A DNA stretch of 64,000 bases from Faecalibacterium taiwanense (GCF_036632915.2 NZ_CP155552.1:682001-746000), one strand, 5' to 3'; shown: positions 24,706-35,454, numbered from the stretch's first letter. Notes: generated by a model from the letters alone, not told the origin. Translations and numbers: made by a program.

Positions 24706-25911
24706 ATGCTGACTCTGGATAAGATCTACCATGCAGCCTTTGTGCTCAAGGATGTTGCCCGCAAGACCGACCTCATCGAGGCACCCAAGCTCTCCAAGGA
24801 CTGCCAACTGTACCTGAAAACCGAAAACCTGCAGGCCACCGGCAGCTTTAAGGTGCGCGGTGCTTACTATAAGATCAGCCAGCTTTCCGAGGAGGAGAGC
24901 GCCAAGGGCGTGATCGCCTGCTCTGCCGGCAACCACGCACAGGGCGTGGCGCTGGCTGCTACCCGCCGCGGCATCAAGAGCATCGTCTGTATGCCGGATG
25001 GTGCCCCCATCATGAAGGTGGAGAATACCAAGAATCTGGGCGCAGAGGTGTGTCTGGTGCCCGGCACCTACGATGATGCCCACGACAAGGCTGTGGAGCT
25101 GCAGGAAGAGACCGGCATGACCTTTATCCACCCCTATGACGATGAGCAGGTCATCGCGGGGCAGGGAACCATTGGTCTGGAAATTCTGGATCAGCTGCCG
25201 GATGTGGATGCGGTCGTTGTGCCGGTGGGCGGCGGCGGCCTGATCTCCGGCGTGGCCTTTGCCATCAAGAGTCTGCGCCCGGAGGTGAAGGTCTATGGCG
25301 TACAGGCCGAGGGTGCACCCAGCATGTACCGCAGCCTGCACGAGCATAAGTACCAGACCCTGAAAGCCGTTTCTACCTTTGCGGACGGCATTCAGGTCAA
25401 AACTCCCGGTGAGCTGACCTACCAGATCTGTGAGCAGTATGTGGACGACATCGTGACCGTGAGCGAGGATGAGACCGCTGCCGCCATCCTTTCGCTGATG
25501 GAGAACCAGAAGCTGGTTGCCGAGGGTGCCGGAGCCGTGCCGGTGGCTGCAGTGCTGTTCCACAAGCTGCCGGTCGAGGGCAAAAAGGTGGCCTGCGTCG
25601 TCTCCGGCGGCAACATCGATGTGAACATCCTCAACCGCGTGATCACCCGTGGTCTGGTCATGAGCGGCCGCAAGGCGAACATGACCATTGCGCTGGAGGA
25701 CAAGCCCGGACAGCTCAAGAAGGTGGCCGAGATCGTGTCCCGCTGCGGCAGCAATGTGGTGTCGGTGCAGCACGATGGCTCCGATCCCAATATGCCCATT
25801 TCCAGCTGCTTCCTCAAGCTCACCCTTGAGACCCGCGATGCCGAGCAGATCGAGCAGATCCGCGCAGAGCTTGCAAAAGAGGGTTTCCAGCTTGTGAGCG
25901 AAAGAGTATAA
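24706..25911 (+). CDS. ilvA: Threonine ammonia-lyase (dehydratase)
   Basis: 401 residues. PLP-lysine motif TGSFKVRGA (about residues 45-53), SAGNHAQGVA, the Gly loop PVGGGGLISG and a C-terminal ACT domain (MTIALEDKPGQLKKVAEIVS to the end). That single-ACT layout matches the IlvA/TdcB-like form of Firmicutes. It converts threonine to 2-oxobutyrate for isoleucine. It is followed 29 bases later by ridA. Whether it is Ile-inhibited cannot be read from sequence; a purely catabolic role is possible, but nearby ilvBNCD favours biosynthesis. Confidence 0.95.
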   Translation: MLTLDKIYHAAFVLKDVARKTDLIEAPKLSKDCQLYLKTENLQATGSFKVRGAYYKISQLSEEESAKGVIACSAGNHAQGVALAATRRGIKSIVCMPDGAPIMKVENTKNLGAEVCLVPGTYDDAHDKAVELQEETGMTFIHPYDDEQVIAGQGTIGLEILDQLPDVDAVVVPVGGGGLISGVAFAIKSLRPEVKVYGVQAEGAPSMYRSLHEHKYQTLKAVSTFADGIQVKTPGELTYQICEQYVDDIVTVSEDETAAAILSLMENQKLVAEGAGAVPVAAVLFHKLPVEGKKVACVVSGGNIDVNILNRVITRGLVMSGRKANMTIALEDKPGQLKKVAEIVSRCGSNVVSVQHDGSDPNMPISSCFLKLTLETRDAEQIEQIRAELAKEGFQLVSERV

Positions 25912-25940
25912 TAGAAGAAAAAAGAAAGGAACGTTTTATC

Positions 25941-26315
25941 ATGAAAGTCGTTTCCACTTCCAACGCACCCGCAGCCATCGGCCCTTACAGCCAGGCGATC
26001 GATCTGGGCAATATGGTGTTTGTTTCCGGCCAGATCCCGGTAGACCCTGCTACCGGCAAGATGGCCGATACGGTTGAAGAGCAGGCTGCACAGAGCCTTG
26101 CAAACCTCAAGGCCATTCTGGCCGAGGCTGGCCTTTCCATGGCAAATGTGGTCAAGACTGTCATTTTTCTGGCCGATATCAACGATTTTGCCGCTGTGAA
26201 TGCCGTGTATGCCAAGGCCTTTGCGGAGCCGTTCCCTGCCCGCAGCTGCGTGCAGGTGGCCGCCATCCCCAAGGGCGCAAAGCTGGAGATCGAGTGCATC
26301 GCCGTGCGCGAATAA
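25941..26315 (+). CDS. ridA: RidA reactive-enamine/imine deaminase
   Basis: 124 residues with the Rid signatures IGPYSQAI near the N-terminus, VFVSGQIPVDP, and ARSCVQVAAIPKGAKLEIECIAV with the catalytic Arg. It hydrolyses 2-aminocrotonate released by IlvA, protecting PLP enzymes, which explains its position directly after ilvA. AAAGGAACG serves as ribosome site. Confidence 0.95.
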   Translation: MKVVSTSNAPAAIGPYSQAIDLGNMVFVSGQIPVDPATGKMADTVEEQAAQSLANLKAILAEAGLSMANVVKTVIFLADINDFAAVNAVYAKAFAEPFPARSCVQVAAIPKGAKLEIECIAVRE

Positions 26316-26329
26316 TCAGGCCTAAACAC

Positions 26330-26361
26330 AAAGGGGCTGTGCCACTGGCACAGCCCCTTTT
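26330..26361 (+). terminator. Terminator of ilvA-ridA (bidirectional)
   Basis: AAAGGGGCTGTGCCA (26330-26344) pairs with TGGCACAGCCCCTTT (26346-26360). Flanking As and Ts allow it to serve the converging SDR gene too. Confidence 0.85.
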
Positions 26362-26390
26362 GCATGTATGAGGAAGAATGAGAATAGCAA

Positions 26391-27191
26391 TTACGGGCGC
26401 AGACCCATGCCGCCCTCCAGCGTGAGGGTCTCGCCGGACAGATACTTGAAGTCCGGCATGGCCAGCTGCACGCATACCCGGCCAATCTCGGTCTCGGGGT
26501 TGGCGTAGTGGCCCATGGGCGGCATCTTGACGTTGGCCTTGAACGCATCCGGGTATGCCTGCTGGAACTGCTCCAGCTTGGCGGTCCAGGCCAGCGGGCA
26601 GATCACGTTGACATTGATGCCATCCTTGCCCCACTCAGTAGCGGCCACGCGGGACAGGCCGCGGATGCCCTCCTTGGCGGCAGCGTAGGAGCACTGGCCA
26701 AAGTTGCCAAACAAGCCTGCACCGGATGCAAAGTTGATCACGCTGCCCTTGGACTTGGCCAGATAGGGATAGCAGGCCTTCATATAGTAAAATGTAGCGT
26801 ACAGGCCGGAATAAAGGGCCAGATCAAACTGCTCGGTGGTGTGCTCTGCCAGCGGCACGCCGGAAGCGGATGCCTGTGCGTTGTTCACCAGCACTTGAAT
26901 GCCACCAAAGGTATCCACAGCCTGATTGACGACATTTTGCACGGTGGCTTCGTTGTCGGTGCCTGCACACACATCTGCCTGCACCGGCAGAACGCGGATG
27001 CCATACTTGGCTTCCAGCTCGTTTTTTGCCTCTTCCAGTTTTTTTACATTGCGGCCAGTGATGACCAGATTTGCGCCCTCTTTTGCAAAGGCGGTGGCAA
27101 TGCCATAGCCGATGGAGCCGCAGCTGCCATCGGAAAGTACGGCGCGGCCTGCGCCGGTGATGATAGCGGTCTTACCCGTTAAAAAGCCCAT
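26391..27191 (-). CDS. Short-chain dehydrogenase/reductase
   Basis: 266 residues. A Rossmann-type glycine region is present as ITGAGRAVLSDGSCGSIGYGIA, where about eight extra residues split the usual TGxxxGxG, suggesting an enlarged cofactor loop. VNNAQAS replaces NNAG. Ser of FASGAG and YAAAK supply the catalytic Ser-Tyr-Lys. The substrate is unknown. Own promoter (27233-27261); converges on the ridA terminator. Confidence 0.85.
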   Translation of the reverse strand: MGFLTGKTAIITGAGRAVLSDGSCGSIGYGIATAFAKEGANLVITGRNVKKLEEAKNELEAKYGIRVLPVQADVCAGTDNEATVQNVVNQAVDTFGGIQVLVNNAQASASGVPLAEHTTEQFDLALYSGLYATFYYMKACYPYLAKSKGSVINFASGAGLFGNFGQCSYAAAKEGIRGLSRVAATEWGKDGINVNVICPLAWTAKLEQFQQAYPDAFKANVKMPPMGHYANPETEIGRVCVQLAMPDFKYLSGETLTLEGGMGLRP

Positions 27192-27232
27192 AGTTGCCCT
27201 CCAGAAGTGCTCAATTGGCTGATGTTGGCCAT

Positions 27233-27261
27233 ATTATAGCCTGAATTTCAATAGAATGCAA
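27233..27261 (-). promoter_or_regulatory. Promoter of the SDR gene
   Basis: On the minus strand: TTGCAT, 17 bases, TATAAT, 42 bases before the ATG at 27191. Confidence 0.7.
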
Positions 27262-27294
27262 GGCTTTTTACCGATAAATAAAAAATAGACAAAG

Positions 27295-27334
27295 AATGCC
27301 GAGAAGGTGAAAAAATTCACGACTTCTCGGCATT
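27295..27334 (-). terminator. Terminator of the DUF815 gene
   Basis: AATGCCGAGAAG (27295-27306) pairs with CTTCTCGGCATT (27323-27334), with an inner GTGAA/TTCAC. Minus-strand T-rich sequence follows. Confidence 0.75.
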
Positions 27335-27383
27335 TTGTGAAAGATTTGTCAGAGATTTTGATGTTAAAATAAAGACAAACTAA

Positions 27384-28601
27384 TTACTTCTGCACGCCCG
27401 CCTCGCACTGCTCAATAAACTGCTTTGCCACGCGGGGACTGCGGCCGCCGGCGCGGATGGCAAAGGCTTCGGCTTTGACCAGCAGCTGATCCATCGGCAT
27501 GTCGATGCCGTGCTGCTTTGCCAGTTCGGCCAGAATGGTCTCAAACCGGGCCTTCTCCGGCCGCTGGAAAGTGACCGTCAGGCCGAACCGGGCGGAAAGG
27601 CTCATCAGCTCCTGCCGGGTATCGGCTTCGTGGATGTCGTCGCCGGTGCGGTCGGTCAGTGTTTCTTTAATAAGGTGGCGGCGGTTGGAGGTGGCATATA
27701 CCGCAATATTCTTGGCCCGGCCGCCTACGCTGCCTTCTAGAATGGCCTTGAGCGCGGCAAAGTTGTCGTCGTTGGCGGTAAAGCTCAGGTCGTCGATGAA
27801 CAGGATGAATTTGAGCGGGTTCGCGGCCAGCTTGTCCATCAGATCCGGGATCTGGTAGAGCTGGTTCTTCTTCACTTCCACCAGCCGCAGGCCTTCAGGT
27901 GCAAACTCATTGGCAATGGCTTTCACCGCACTGGACTTGCCGGTGCCTGCATCGCCGTACAGCAGCACATTGTTGGCGGGCATCCCGGCCAGCAGGGCCT
28001 TTGTGTTGGCAATGACCTTTTCGCGCTCCTTCTCGTAGCCGGGCAGCTCGGAAAGGCGCTGAGGGTCCGGGTATTTCACCGGCACCAGCTGGCCGTTCTC
28101 CACCGTGAACACATGGTGCTTGGCAAACATGCCATAGCCCTTTTTTCCCACCTCGCTCATGCGCTGGGCGTAGGCGGCAGGCAGGTCGATGCCGGAGGTC
28201 TCCCACCGGGGCAGGAAAGCCAGCTCCTGCGCCTGCCCTGTGGCAGAACCGGCAGCGGCCAGCAGCTCGTCCAGCGTCAGGCCGCACAGAGCCTGCAGAA
28301 AAGCCAGTTCACTGTCCAGCGCGGTCTGCAGTGCAGGGGCAAGGGTGCCCGATGCAGCCTGACGCACGCAGACGGTCTCGGCTTCCAGCACAGCGGCGCT
28401 GAGGTAGCTGCCCCAGTTGGTGGTGTGCTCGAACAGTGCGGCTTCAAATTGGGCCACAGCGTCGCACACCGGGCCATAGCCGGGCGCACCGGCTTCCATG
28501 CGGTCGGTCAGGTCCAAAAGCTTTGCCACAACGGGGTCGTCCAGCAGGCTGCGGAAAACAACAAGCCCGTGCAGCCGGGCATTCCATTCTCTCAATTTCA
28601 T
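27384..28601 (-). CDS. DUF815-family AAA+ ATPase
   Basis: 405 residues. N-terminal helical region of about 190 residues, then Walker A GDAGTGKSSAVKAIANE, Walker B FILFIDDLSF, a sensor-1-like AVYATSNRRHLI and a late sensor-2 Arg region (RAGGRSPRVAKQFIEQ). The family is widespread in Clostridia; its clients are unknown. Divergent from the ilvB T-box operon, with its own terminator. Confidence 0.88.
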   Translation of the reverse strand: MKLREWNARLHGLVVFRSLLDDPVVAKLLDLTDRMEAGAPGYGPVCDAVAQFEAALFEHTTNWGSYLSAAVLEAETVCVRQAASGTLAPALQTALDSELAFLQALCGLTLDELLAAAGSATGQAQELAFLPRWETSGIDLPAAYAQRMSEVGKKGYGMFAKHHVFTVENGQLVPVKYPDPQRLSELPGYEKEREKVIANTKALLAGMPANNVLLYGDAGTGKSSAVKAIANEFAPEGLRLVEVKKNQLYQIPDLMDKLAANPLKFILFIDDLSFTANDDNFAALKAILEGSVGGRAKNIAVYATSNRRHLIKETLTDRTGDDIHEADTRQELMSLSARFGLTVTFQRPEKARFETILAELAKQHGIDMPMDQLLVKAEAFAIRAGGRSPRVAKQFIEQCEAGVQK

Positions 28602-28734
28602 ATTCCTGTCCTCTAGTTGGTCTTAAATTAAACGCGCAGGCGCGCATATCAGAAGTATACAGCGCATTGTGCCATGGCGCAAGAGGTGTTCAATTAACTT
28701 CATGTTTGGGGTGATTCAGGTTACAAATTGTCGA

Positions 28735-28762
28735 TTGACAAAAGGCCGATTTATAGTATAAT
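28735..28762 (+). promoter_or_regulatory. Promoter of the ilvBNCD T-box leader
   Basis: Consensus TTGACA (28735-28740), 16 bases, TATAAT (28757-28762). Confidence 0.85.
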
Positions 28763-28768
28763 TTACAT

Positions 28769-29056
28769 CAACAAATGCGCAGATGGGAAAAAGTACCACA
28801 CGATCCCCACTGTTCAGAGAGCTGCCGTCTGGTGCAAGGCAGTCAGTGCTTCGTGCGGAAAATCATCCCGGAGCAGCCTGCCCAACGGGTGCAAAACCCT
28901 TGTAAGCAGCGCCGGTTGCAGCCGTTACCGTGCAGGGCTTTGTTGGAAGCCCGTGAGAGGGTGTGCACAGCACGCCAACGAGAGTGGTACCGCAGAGAGC
29001 TTGATGATCACAAGGTCTTTGTCTCTTGATAACAGGGGACAAAGGCCTTTTCTTTT
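28769..29056 (+). ncRNA. T-box leader, isoleucine type, upstream of ilvB
   Basis: The antiterminator bulge reads AACGAGAGTGGTACCGCAG (28977-28995), the T-box consensus complementary to the tRNA acceptor end. A competing terminator pairs AAGGTCTTTGTCTC (29012-29025) with GGGACAAAGGCCTT (29036-29049) and ends in Ts. Stem I shows the AAAAAGTA loop-E side, the AGAGAGCTG/GGTGCAAGG apical features and GAAAATCAT on the 3' side. There the likely specifier is AUC followed by A, which means Ile. The specifier call rests on manual folding. Confidence 0.88.
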
Positions 29057-29121
29057 AAAAAGAAGCTCCCCGGGAACGTGTAAAAAGTGGAAAAAGGTTA
29101 GGAAAACAGGAGAAACTCACC

Positions 29122-30786
29122 ATGCAGTTGAATGGTTCTCAGATTTTTGTGGAGGTCCTCTGCGAGCAGGGCGTGGACACCCTTTTTGGTTATCCCGGCG
29201 GCGCAGTGCTGAACCTTTACGATGAACTGTACAAAAATTCGGACCGCATCACCCATGTGCTGACGGCACATGAACAGGGCGCGGCCCACGCGGCAGACGG
29301 CTATGCCCGCGCGACCGGCCGCACCGGCGTGGTGCTGGCTACCAGCGGCCCGGGTGCCACCAATCTGGTCACCGGCATTGCCACGGCCTATATGGACTCG
29401 GTGCCCATGGTAGCCTTTACCGGCAACGTGACCACGGACGGGATCGGGAGGGACAGCTTTCAGGAAGCCTACATTGAGGGCATCACAATGCCCATCACCA
29501 AGCACAATTTCACGGTGCGCCGGGTGGAAGAGCTGGCCGATACCATGCGCTCTGCCTTCCGTATTGCACAGAGCGGCCGCAAGGGCCCGGTGCTGGTGGA
29601 TATCCCCAAGGACGTGACAGCGGCGGTATGCGAGTTCACCCCCAAAAAGCCGGAGCCCATCCGCACCGTTACCACCTTCAACGCAGAGCAGGTCAAGTGG
29701 GCAGCGGATCTTATCAATGCGGCCCAGCGCCCGCTGGTCTACTTTGGCGGCGGCGTGCGCAGCGCAGCCTCCTGCCAGCCGCTGCGTGATCTGCTGCACA
29801 AGGCAGAGATCCCGGCCACCTACACCCTGATGGCCGCAGGCGTTGTGCCCTACGGTGACCCGATGAACATTGGCATGGTGGGTATGCACGGCTGTTACAC
29901 CTCCAATCGTGCCGTGGCCGACTGCGACGTGCTGATTGCAGTGGGCACCCGCTTTTCGGACCGTGTGGCCCTGAACCCCAAGACCTTTGCAAAGAACGCC
30001 ACCATCATCCAGATCGACATCGACCCCAGTGAGCTGGGCAAGAATGTGGAGGTCGATCTTTCCATCGTGGGCGATGCCGCTTACGTGCTGAACGCCATGC
30101 TGCCGCAGATCGAGGAAAAGAAGCATCCCGACTGGATGAAGATGATCCGTGAGTGGCAGGCACAGGATTACCACCCGGTGTCCGACCCCACCCGCCTGAT
30201 GCCCCATCAGGTGATCGGCGAGGTGTGCAACCAGTGCGGCCCGGAGGCCGTGTATGTGACCGATGTGGGCCAGCACCAGATGTGGGCGGCACAGTACCTG
30301 CGCCACGCTAAGAGCCGCGGCTTTATCACCAGCGGCGGTCTGGGCACCATGGGCTTTGGCTACGGTGCCGCCATTGGCGCACAGATGGCTCTGGGCCGCG
30401 ACCAGCGGGTGGTCATGTTTACCGGCGACGGCTCCTTCCACATGAACCTGAACGAGGCCTGCACCGCCGTGAGCTATGAGCTGCCCATCATCACCGTGAT
30501 CTTCAACAACTCGGTGCTGGGCATGGTGCGCCAGTGGCAGAACATCTTCTACGAAAAGCGCTACAGCCAGACCGACCCCCACCGCAAGACGGACTTCGTC
30601 AAGCTGGCCGAGGGCTTTGGCCTGAAGGGCTACCGCTGCAGAAACCTGCCGGAGTTTCAGGCTGCCTTTGCCGATGCAATGAAGCAGAAAGGCCCTACTT
30701 GGATCGAGTGCATCATCGATAAGGACGAAAAGGTGCTGCCCATGATCCCCGGCGGCGGCGATATCAACGACATCATCATGGAATAA
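29122..30786 (+). CDS. ilvB: Acetolactate synthase large subunit
   Basis: 554 residues, biosynthetic AHAS. ThDP/FAD enzyme with FGYPGGAVLNLYDEL, catalytic Glu in THVLTAHEQGAAHAADGYAR, TSGPGATNLVTGIATAY, and the ThDP motif GDGSFHMNLNEACTAVSYELPI plus the partner Asn. It condenses pyruvate with pyruvate or 2-oxobutyrate. Start ATG 29122 is at an AGGAGAAACTCACC site after the T-box. ilvN follows after 15 bases. Confidence 0.97.
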   Translation: MQLNGSQIFVEVLCEQGVDTLFGYPGGAVLNLYDELYKNSDRITHVLTAHEQGAAHAADGYARATGRTGVVLATSGPGATNLVTGIATAYMDSVPMVAFTGNVTTDGIGRDSFQEAYIEGITMPITKHNFTVRRVEELADTMRSAFRIAQSGRKGPVLVDIPKDVTAAVCEFTPKKPEPIRTVTTFNAEQVKWAADLINAAQRPLVYFGGGVRSAASCQPLRDLLHKAEIPATYTLMAAGVVPYGDPMNIGMVGMHGCYTSNRAVADCDVLIAVGTRFSDRVALNPKTFAKNATIIQIDIDPSELGKNVEVDLSIVGDAAYVLNAMLPQIEEKKHPDWMKMIREWQAQDYHPVSDPTRLMPHQVIGEVCNQCGPEAVYVTDVGQHQMWAAQYLRHAKSRGFITSGGLGTMGFGYGAAIGAQMALGRDQRVVMFTGDGSFHMNLNEACTAVSYELPIITVIFNNSVLGMVRQWQNIFYEKRYSQTDPHRKTDFVKLAEGFGLKGYRCRNLPEFQAAFADAMKQKGPTWIECIIDKDEKVLPMIPGGGDINDIIME

Positions 30787-30801
30787 GGAGGACACAGCAA
30801 T

Positions 30802-31374
30802 ATGGAATCCAACAAGCGCAGGGTCATCAGCCTGCTGGTGGACAACCAGAGCGGTGTTCTGGCCCGTGTGTCCAGCCTGTTCTGCCGCCGCGGCTTCAAC
30901 ATTGACAGCCTGACCGTTTCGGCTACCAACGACCCGGCGGTCAGCCGCATCACCGTTACCATCACCAGCGACGAAAAGGCACTCAGCCAGCTGGTCCTGC
31001 AGACCGAACGGCTGGAAGTTACCCGTCAGGTGTTCGTGCTGGACGGCGAAAAATCTCTGGAACGGGAACTGCTGCTGCTGAAGGTAGCGTCCGATGTGCA
31101 CAACCGCAGCGAGCTGCGGGAGATCGCCAGTATCTACAAGGCCAAGATCATCGACCTTTCGCCGGACAGCATGGTGTTCGAGCTGATCGGCAAGCCGGAT
31201 AAGATCGATGCCTTCCTGAAAATGTTTACAGATTACAAAATTTTGGAGCAGTGCCGCACCGGTGTTACCGCACTGGAGCGCGGCGGGATGCATCAGCATA
31301 TGCAGAAGCCTCCGCAGGAGGTGCGCGAAGCACAGCTGCCTCTGCCGGGAACCCACTGCCCGGAGAGAAAGTAA
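30802..31374 (+). CDS. ilvN: Acetolactate synthase regulatory subunit
   Basis: 190 residues. N-terminal ACT domain (VISLLVDNQSGVLARVSSLFCRRGFNIDSLTVS) that binds valine/isoleucine-type effectors, then the ALS_ss_C domain (IVDLSPDSMVFELIGKPDKIDAFL). About 25 C-terminal residues beyond the usual length (MHQHMQKPPQEVREAQ...) end just before a palindromic element. AAGGAGGACAC ribosome site. It activates IlvB and confers feedback control. Confidence 0.96.
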   Translation: MESNKRRVISLLVDNQSGVLARVSSLFCRRGFNIDSLTVSATNDPAVSRITVTITSDEKALSQLVLQTERLEVTRQVFVLDGEKSLERELLLLKVASDVHNRSELREIASIYKAKIIDLSPDSMVFELIGKPDKIDAFLKMFTDYKILEQCRTGVTALERGGMHQHMQKPPQEVREAQLPLPGTHCPERK

Positions 31375-31379
31375 GAACG

Positions 31380-31516
31380 AACCCTCTCCGTCACGGCTGC
31401 GCCGTGCCACCTCTCCCGAAGGGCGAGGTTTTATGCATCATCAAAAGAGAAGGTATGATAAAAGCTCCCCCCTCGGGGGAGCTGGCATCGAGCAAAGCGA
31501 GATGACTGAGAGGGTT
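31380..31516. repeat. Palindromic element copy 1 (ilvN-ilvC spacer)
   Basis: 137 bp bounded by AACCCTCTC and GAGAGGGTT. The left half is the type with CCGTCACGGC and a CTCTCCCG hairpin; the right half is the type with AGCTCCCCCC/GGGGGAGCT. Orientation is opposite to copy 2. Confidence 0.75.
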
Positions 31517-31578
31517 AAAACTTCGCTTTTCCGCTCCACAGTGAGCGAAAAAATAAAATGTTTACAATCAGCCACTGA

Positions 31579-32631
<1,053 letters not shown>

Positions 32632-32637
32632 GGGGAA

Positions 32638-32776
32638 AACCCTCTCAGGCCGCCTTTCGGCGGCCAGCTCCCCCGAAAGGGGGAGCTTTTGTTGAAAGTG
32701 AGAACCTTATAGATCCTCCGCAAAAACCTCTCCCCTTCGGGAGAGGTGGCACGGCGCAGCCGTGACGGAGAGGGTT
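32638..32776. repeat. Palindromic element copy 2 (ilvC-ilvD spacer)
   Basis: 139 bp from AACCCTCTC to GAGAGGGTT. Two double-hairpin halves joined by an A/T-rich centre: GGCCGCC/GGCGGCC and AGCTCCCCC/GGGGGAGCT on the left, CCTCTCCC/GGGAGAGG and CACGGC/GCCGTG on the right. It begins six bases after the ilvC stop. Confidence 0.8.
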
Positions 32777-32798
32777 TTGTCAGAAAAGAGGATTTGAA

Positions 32799-34457
32799 AT
32801 GAGAAGTGACAACGTGACCAAGGGTTCGGAGCGCGCCCCGAACCGAAGCCTGTTCTACGCACTGGGCTACACCAAGGAAGAGCTGGAGCGCCCGCTGATC
32901 GGCGTGGTGAGCGCCTACAGCGAGATCGTGCCCGGCCATATGAATCTGGACAAGATCGCCGATGCCGTCAAGGCCGGCGTTGAGATGGCAGGCGGCACCC
33001 CCATCCTGATCCCCGCCATTGGCGTGTGCGACGGCATCGCCATGGGCCATGTGGGCATGAAGTACAGCCTTGCATCCCGTGAGCTGATCTGCGACAGCGT
33101 TGAGACCATGCTCATGGCCCACCAGCTGGACGGTCTGGTGCTGGTGCCCAACTGCGATAAGATCGTGCCCGGCATGGTGATGGCAGCGGTGCGCATGGAT
33201 GTGCCCGCTGTGGTCTGCTCCGGCGGCCCCATGCTGGCCGGTACCTACGGCGGCGAAGAGGTCAGCCTTTCCAAGATGTTCGAGGCTGTGGGTGCCTACA
33301 AGGCCGGTATGATCACCGAGGATCAGCTGGAAGACTGCACCTGCAACTGCTGCCCCAGCTGCGGCAGCTGCTCCGGCATGTACACCGCCAACAGTATGAA
33401 CTGCCTGTGCGAGGCCATCGGCATCGCACTGCCCGGCAACGGCACCATTCCTGCCGTCTACTCCAAGCGTCTGCAGCTGGCAAAGCACGCCGGTATGGCC
33501 ATCATGGATATGGTCAAGAAGGGCATCACCGCACGCCAGATCATCAACGAGCGCTCCATCCGCAACGCTCTGACCTGCGATATGGCTCTGGGCTGCTCCA
33601 CCAACACCGTGCTGCACCTGCTGGCCATCGCTTATGAGGCTGGTGTGCCCATCGACCTGAAGCTGTTCAATGAGATCAGCGCCAAGACCCCGAACCTGTG
33701 CCATCTGGCACCGGCCGGCCCCACCCACATGCCGGACCTGTACGCCGCAGGCGGCATCCCCGCCGTGCAGGCAGAGCTGGCCAAGAAGGGCCTGCTGGAT
33801 CTGGATGTGCCCACCGTTACCGGCAAGACGCTGGGCGAGAACATCAAGGGCGCACACATCCTGAACGACAAGGCCATCCGTCCCATCGACAACCCCTACT
33901 CCCAGACCGGCGGTCTGCAGATCCTGTGGGGCAACATTGCACCGGACGGCTGTGTGGTCAAGCGCAGCGCCGTGGCCCCCGAGATGCAGCAGCATTCCGG
34001 CCCGGCCCGCGTGTTCAACAGCGAGGACGAGGCCATTGCTTCCATCTACGCGGGTAAGATCGTCCCGGGCGATGTGGTGGTCATCCGCTACGAAGGCCCC
34101 AAGGGCGGCCCCGGTATGCGTGAGATGCTGAACCCCACCTCCGCACTGGCCGGCATGAAGCTGGACAAGACCGTGGCCCTCATCACCGACGGCCGCTTCT
34201 CCGGCGCAAGCCGCGGCGCAGCCATCGGCCATGTCAGCCCGGAGGCTGCTTCCGGCGGCCCCATCGGCCTGATCGAGGAGGGAGATACCATCAACATTGA
34301 TATCCCCAATGCCTCCATCACGCTGGAGGTCAGCGACGAAGTCCTGGCCCAGCGCAAGGCAAAGTATATTGCACCCGAACCCAACATCAAGACAGGCTGG
34401 CTCAGCCGCTATGCACGCATGGTCACCAGTGCAAATCTGGGCGCCGTGCTGAAGTAA
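32799..34457 (+). CDS. ilvD: Dihydroxy-acid dehydratase
   Basis: 552 residues, full length. Fe-S ligand regions include [11 protein letters not shown] and [18 protein letters not shown], then [13 protein letters not shown], and a C-terminal [11 protein letters not shown] with the catalytic Ser. It makes 2-oxo-3-methylvalerate and 2-oxoisovalerate. The start overlaps no neighbour; GAGGATTTGAA is a modest ribosome site. Last gene of the ilv operon. Confidence 0.97.
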   Translation: MRSDNVTKGSERAPNRSLFYALGYTKEELERPLIGVVSAYSEIVPGHMNLDKIADAVKAGVEMAGGTPILIPAIGVCDGIAMGHVGMKYSLASRELICDSVETMLMAHQLDGLVLVPNCDKIVPGMVMAAVRMDVPAVVCSGGPMLAGTYGGEEVSLSKMFEAVGAYKAGMITEDQLEDCTCNCCPSCGSCSGMYTANSMNCLCEAIGIALPGNGTIPAVYSKRLQLAKHAGMAIMDMVKKGITARQIINERSIRNALTCDMALGCSTNTVLHLLAIAYEAGVPIDLKLFNEISAKTPNLCHLAPAGPTHMPDLYAAGGIPAVQAELAKKGLLDLDVPTVTGKTLGENIKGAHILNDKAIRPIDNPYSQTGGLQILWGNIAPDGCVVKRSAVAPEMQQHSGPARVFNSEDEAIASIYAGKIVPGDVVVIRYEGPKGGPGMREMLNPTSALAGMKLDKTVALITDGRFSGASRGAAIGHVSPEAASGGPIGLIEEGDTINIDIPNASITLEVSDEVLAQRKAKYIAPEPNIKTGWLSRYARMVTSANLGAVLK

Positions 34458-34474
34458 TTTGATGATCTAAGCAA

Positions 34475-34515
34475 AAACAGAGGGACGACCCCGCGTCGTT
34501 CCTCTGTTTTTTGTT
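34475..34515. terminator. Terminator of ilvBNCD
   Basis: AAACAGAGG with inner GAC/GTC pairs with CCTCTGTTT and runs into T6. Confidence 0.85.
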
Positions 34516-34584
34516 TCCTGCAGGCCCATAGATAAAAAAGAAAGCGGCAAAGCAGACAGGCTTTGTCACTTTTCAGGCAAAAAT

Positions 34585-35319
34585 TTATTCTCCGTGGCCG
34601 AACAGCACCGCACGGAAGGTTGCAAAGATGATCTTCCAGTCCACCAGGAAGCTGCGCTCCTTGACATACTTCACATCCAGCGCCATCCACTCCTCAAAGC
34701 TCAGCTGGTTGCGGTGCGGGGCGATCTGCCAGTAGCAGCTCAGGCCCGGTGTCACGTACAGCCGCTGCCATTCATAGGGCGTGTACTGGGCCACCTCACG
34801 GGGCAGAGCCGGGCGCGGGCCCACGATGCTCATATCGCCCTTGAGGATGTTCACCAGCTGAGGCAGCTCGTCGATGCTGGTCTTGCGGATGAAATGGCCC
34901 ACCCGGGTGATGCGGGGATCGTCCTTCATCTTGAACACCGGGCCGTCCATCTCGTTCTCCTGCAGCAGATCGTTGAGCTTGCTCTCAGCGTTCGGGCACA
35001 TGGAACGGAACTTGTACAGCCGGAACAGCTTGCCGTTGCGGCCCACCCGCAGCTGGCTGAACACCGGGCTTGCACCCGGGCTGTCGATCCAGACTGCAAT
35101 GCAGGTGAGGAGCATCAGCGGGGAAAGTGCGATCAGCGCCAGCAGAGAAAAGAAGATATCCTGTGCGCGGCGCACACACCAGTAGGCGCGGTGCTCGTGA
35201 AGATTCGTCTTACGATCGATCGTAATCGGCTTGCGGATGCCAAGCTCTGCGCCGGGTTCCTCCATCCAACCGGTCTGCAGCCAGTATTCCGCTTCTGGCG
35301 CAGTGGTTACAGTTGTCAT
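34585..35319 (-). CDS. Bacterial sugar transferase (polyprenyl-phosphate priming enzyme)
   Basis: 244 residues from ATG 35319. One N-terminal membrane hairpin (IFFSLLALIALSPLMLLTCIAVWI), then PVFSQLRVGRNGKLFRLYKFRSM, DPRITRVGHFIRKTSIDELPQLVNILKGDMSIVGPRPALP and GLSCYWQIAPHR. This is the complete WcaJ/EpsE-type catalytic domain, which transfers a sugar-1-phosphate to undecaprenyl phosphate to begin an extracellular polysaccharide. No other EPS genes are adjacent, so it stands alone here. Confidence 0.93.
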   Translation of the reverse strand: MTTVTTAPEAEYWLQTGWMEEPGAELGIRKPITIDRKTNLHEHRAYWCVRRAQDIFFSLLALIALSPLMLLTCIAVWIDSPGASPVFSQLRVGRNGKLFRLYKFRSMCPNAESKLNDLLQENEMDGPVFKMKDDPRITRVGHFIRKTSIDELPQLVNILKGDMSIVGPRPALPREVAQYTPYEWQRLYVTPGLSCYWQIAPHRNQLSFEEWMALDVKYVKERSFLVDWKIIFATFRAVLFGHGE

Positions 35320-35425
35320 ACTTAGATTCACTCCATTGATCCTATAACATGAAAACAGGAGAGCCCCAAACTCTCCCACACAGTTATTGCATCTATTGCA
35401 CAATAAAACTGCAAACTTCTGTACA

Positions 35426-35454
35426 ATTTTACCATGTGTACAGGCGGATTGCAA
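35426..35454 (-). promoter_or_regulatory. Promoter of the sugar transferase gene
   Basis: Minus strand TTGCAA, 17 bases, TAAAAT. A leader of about 100 bases follows. Confidence 0.6.
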
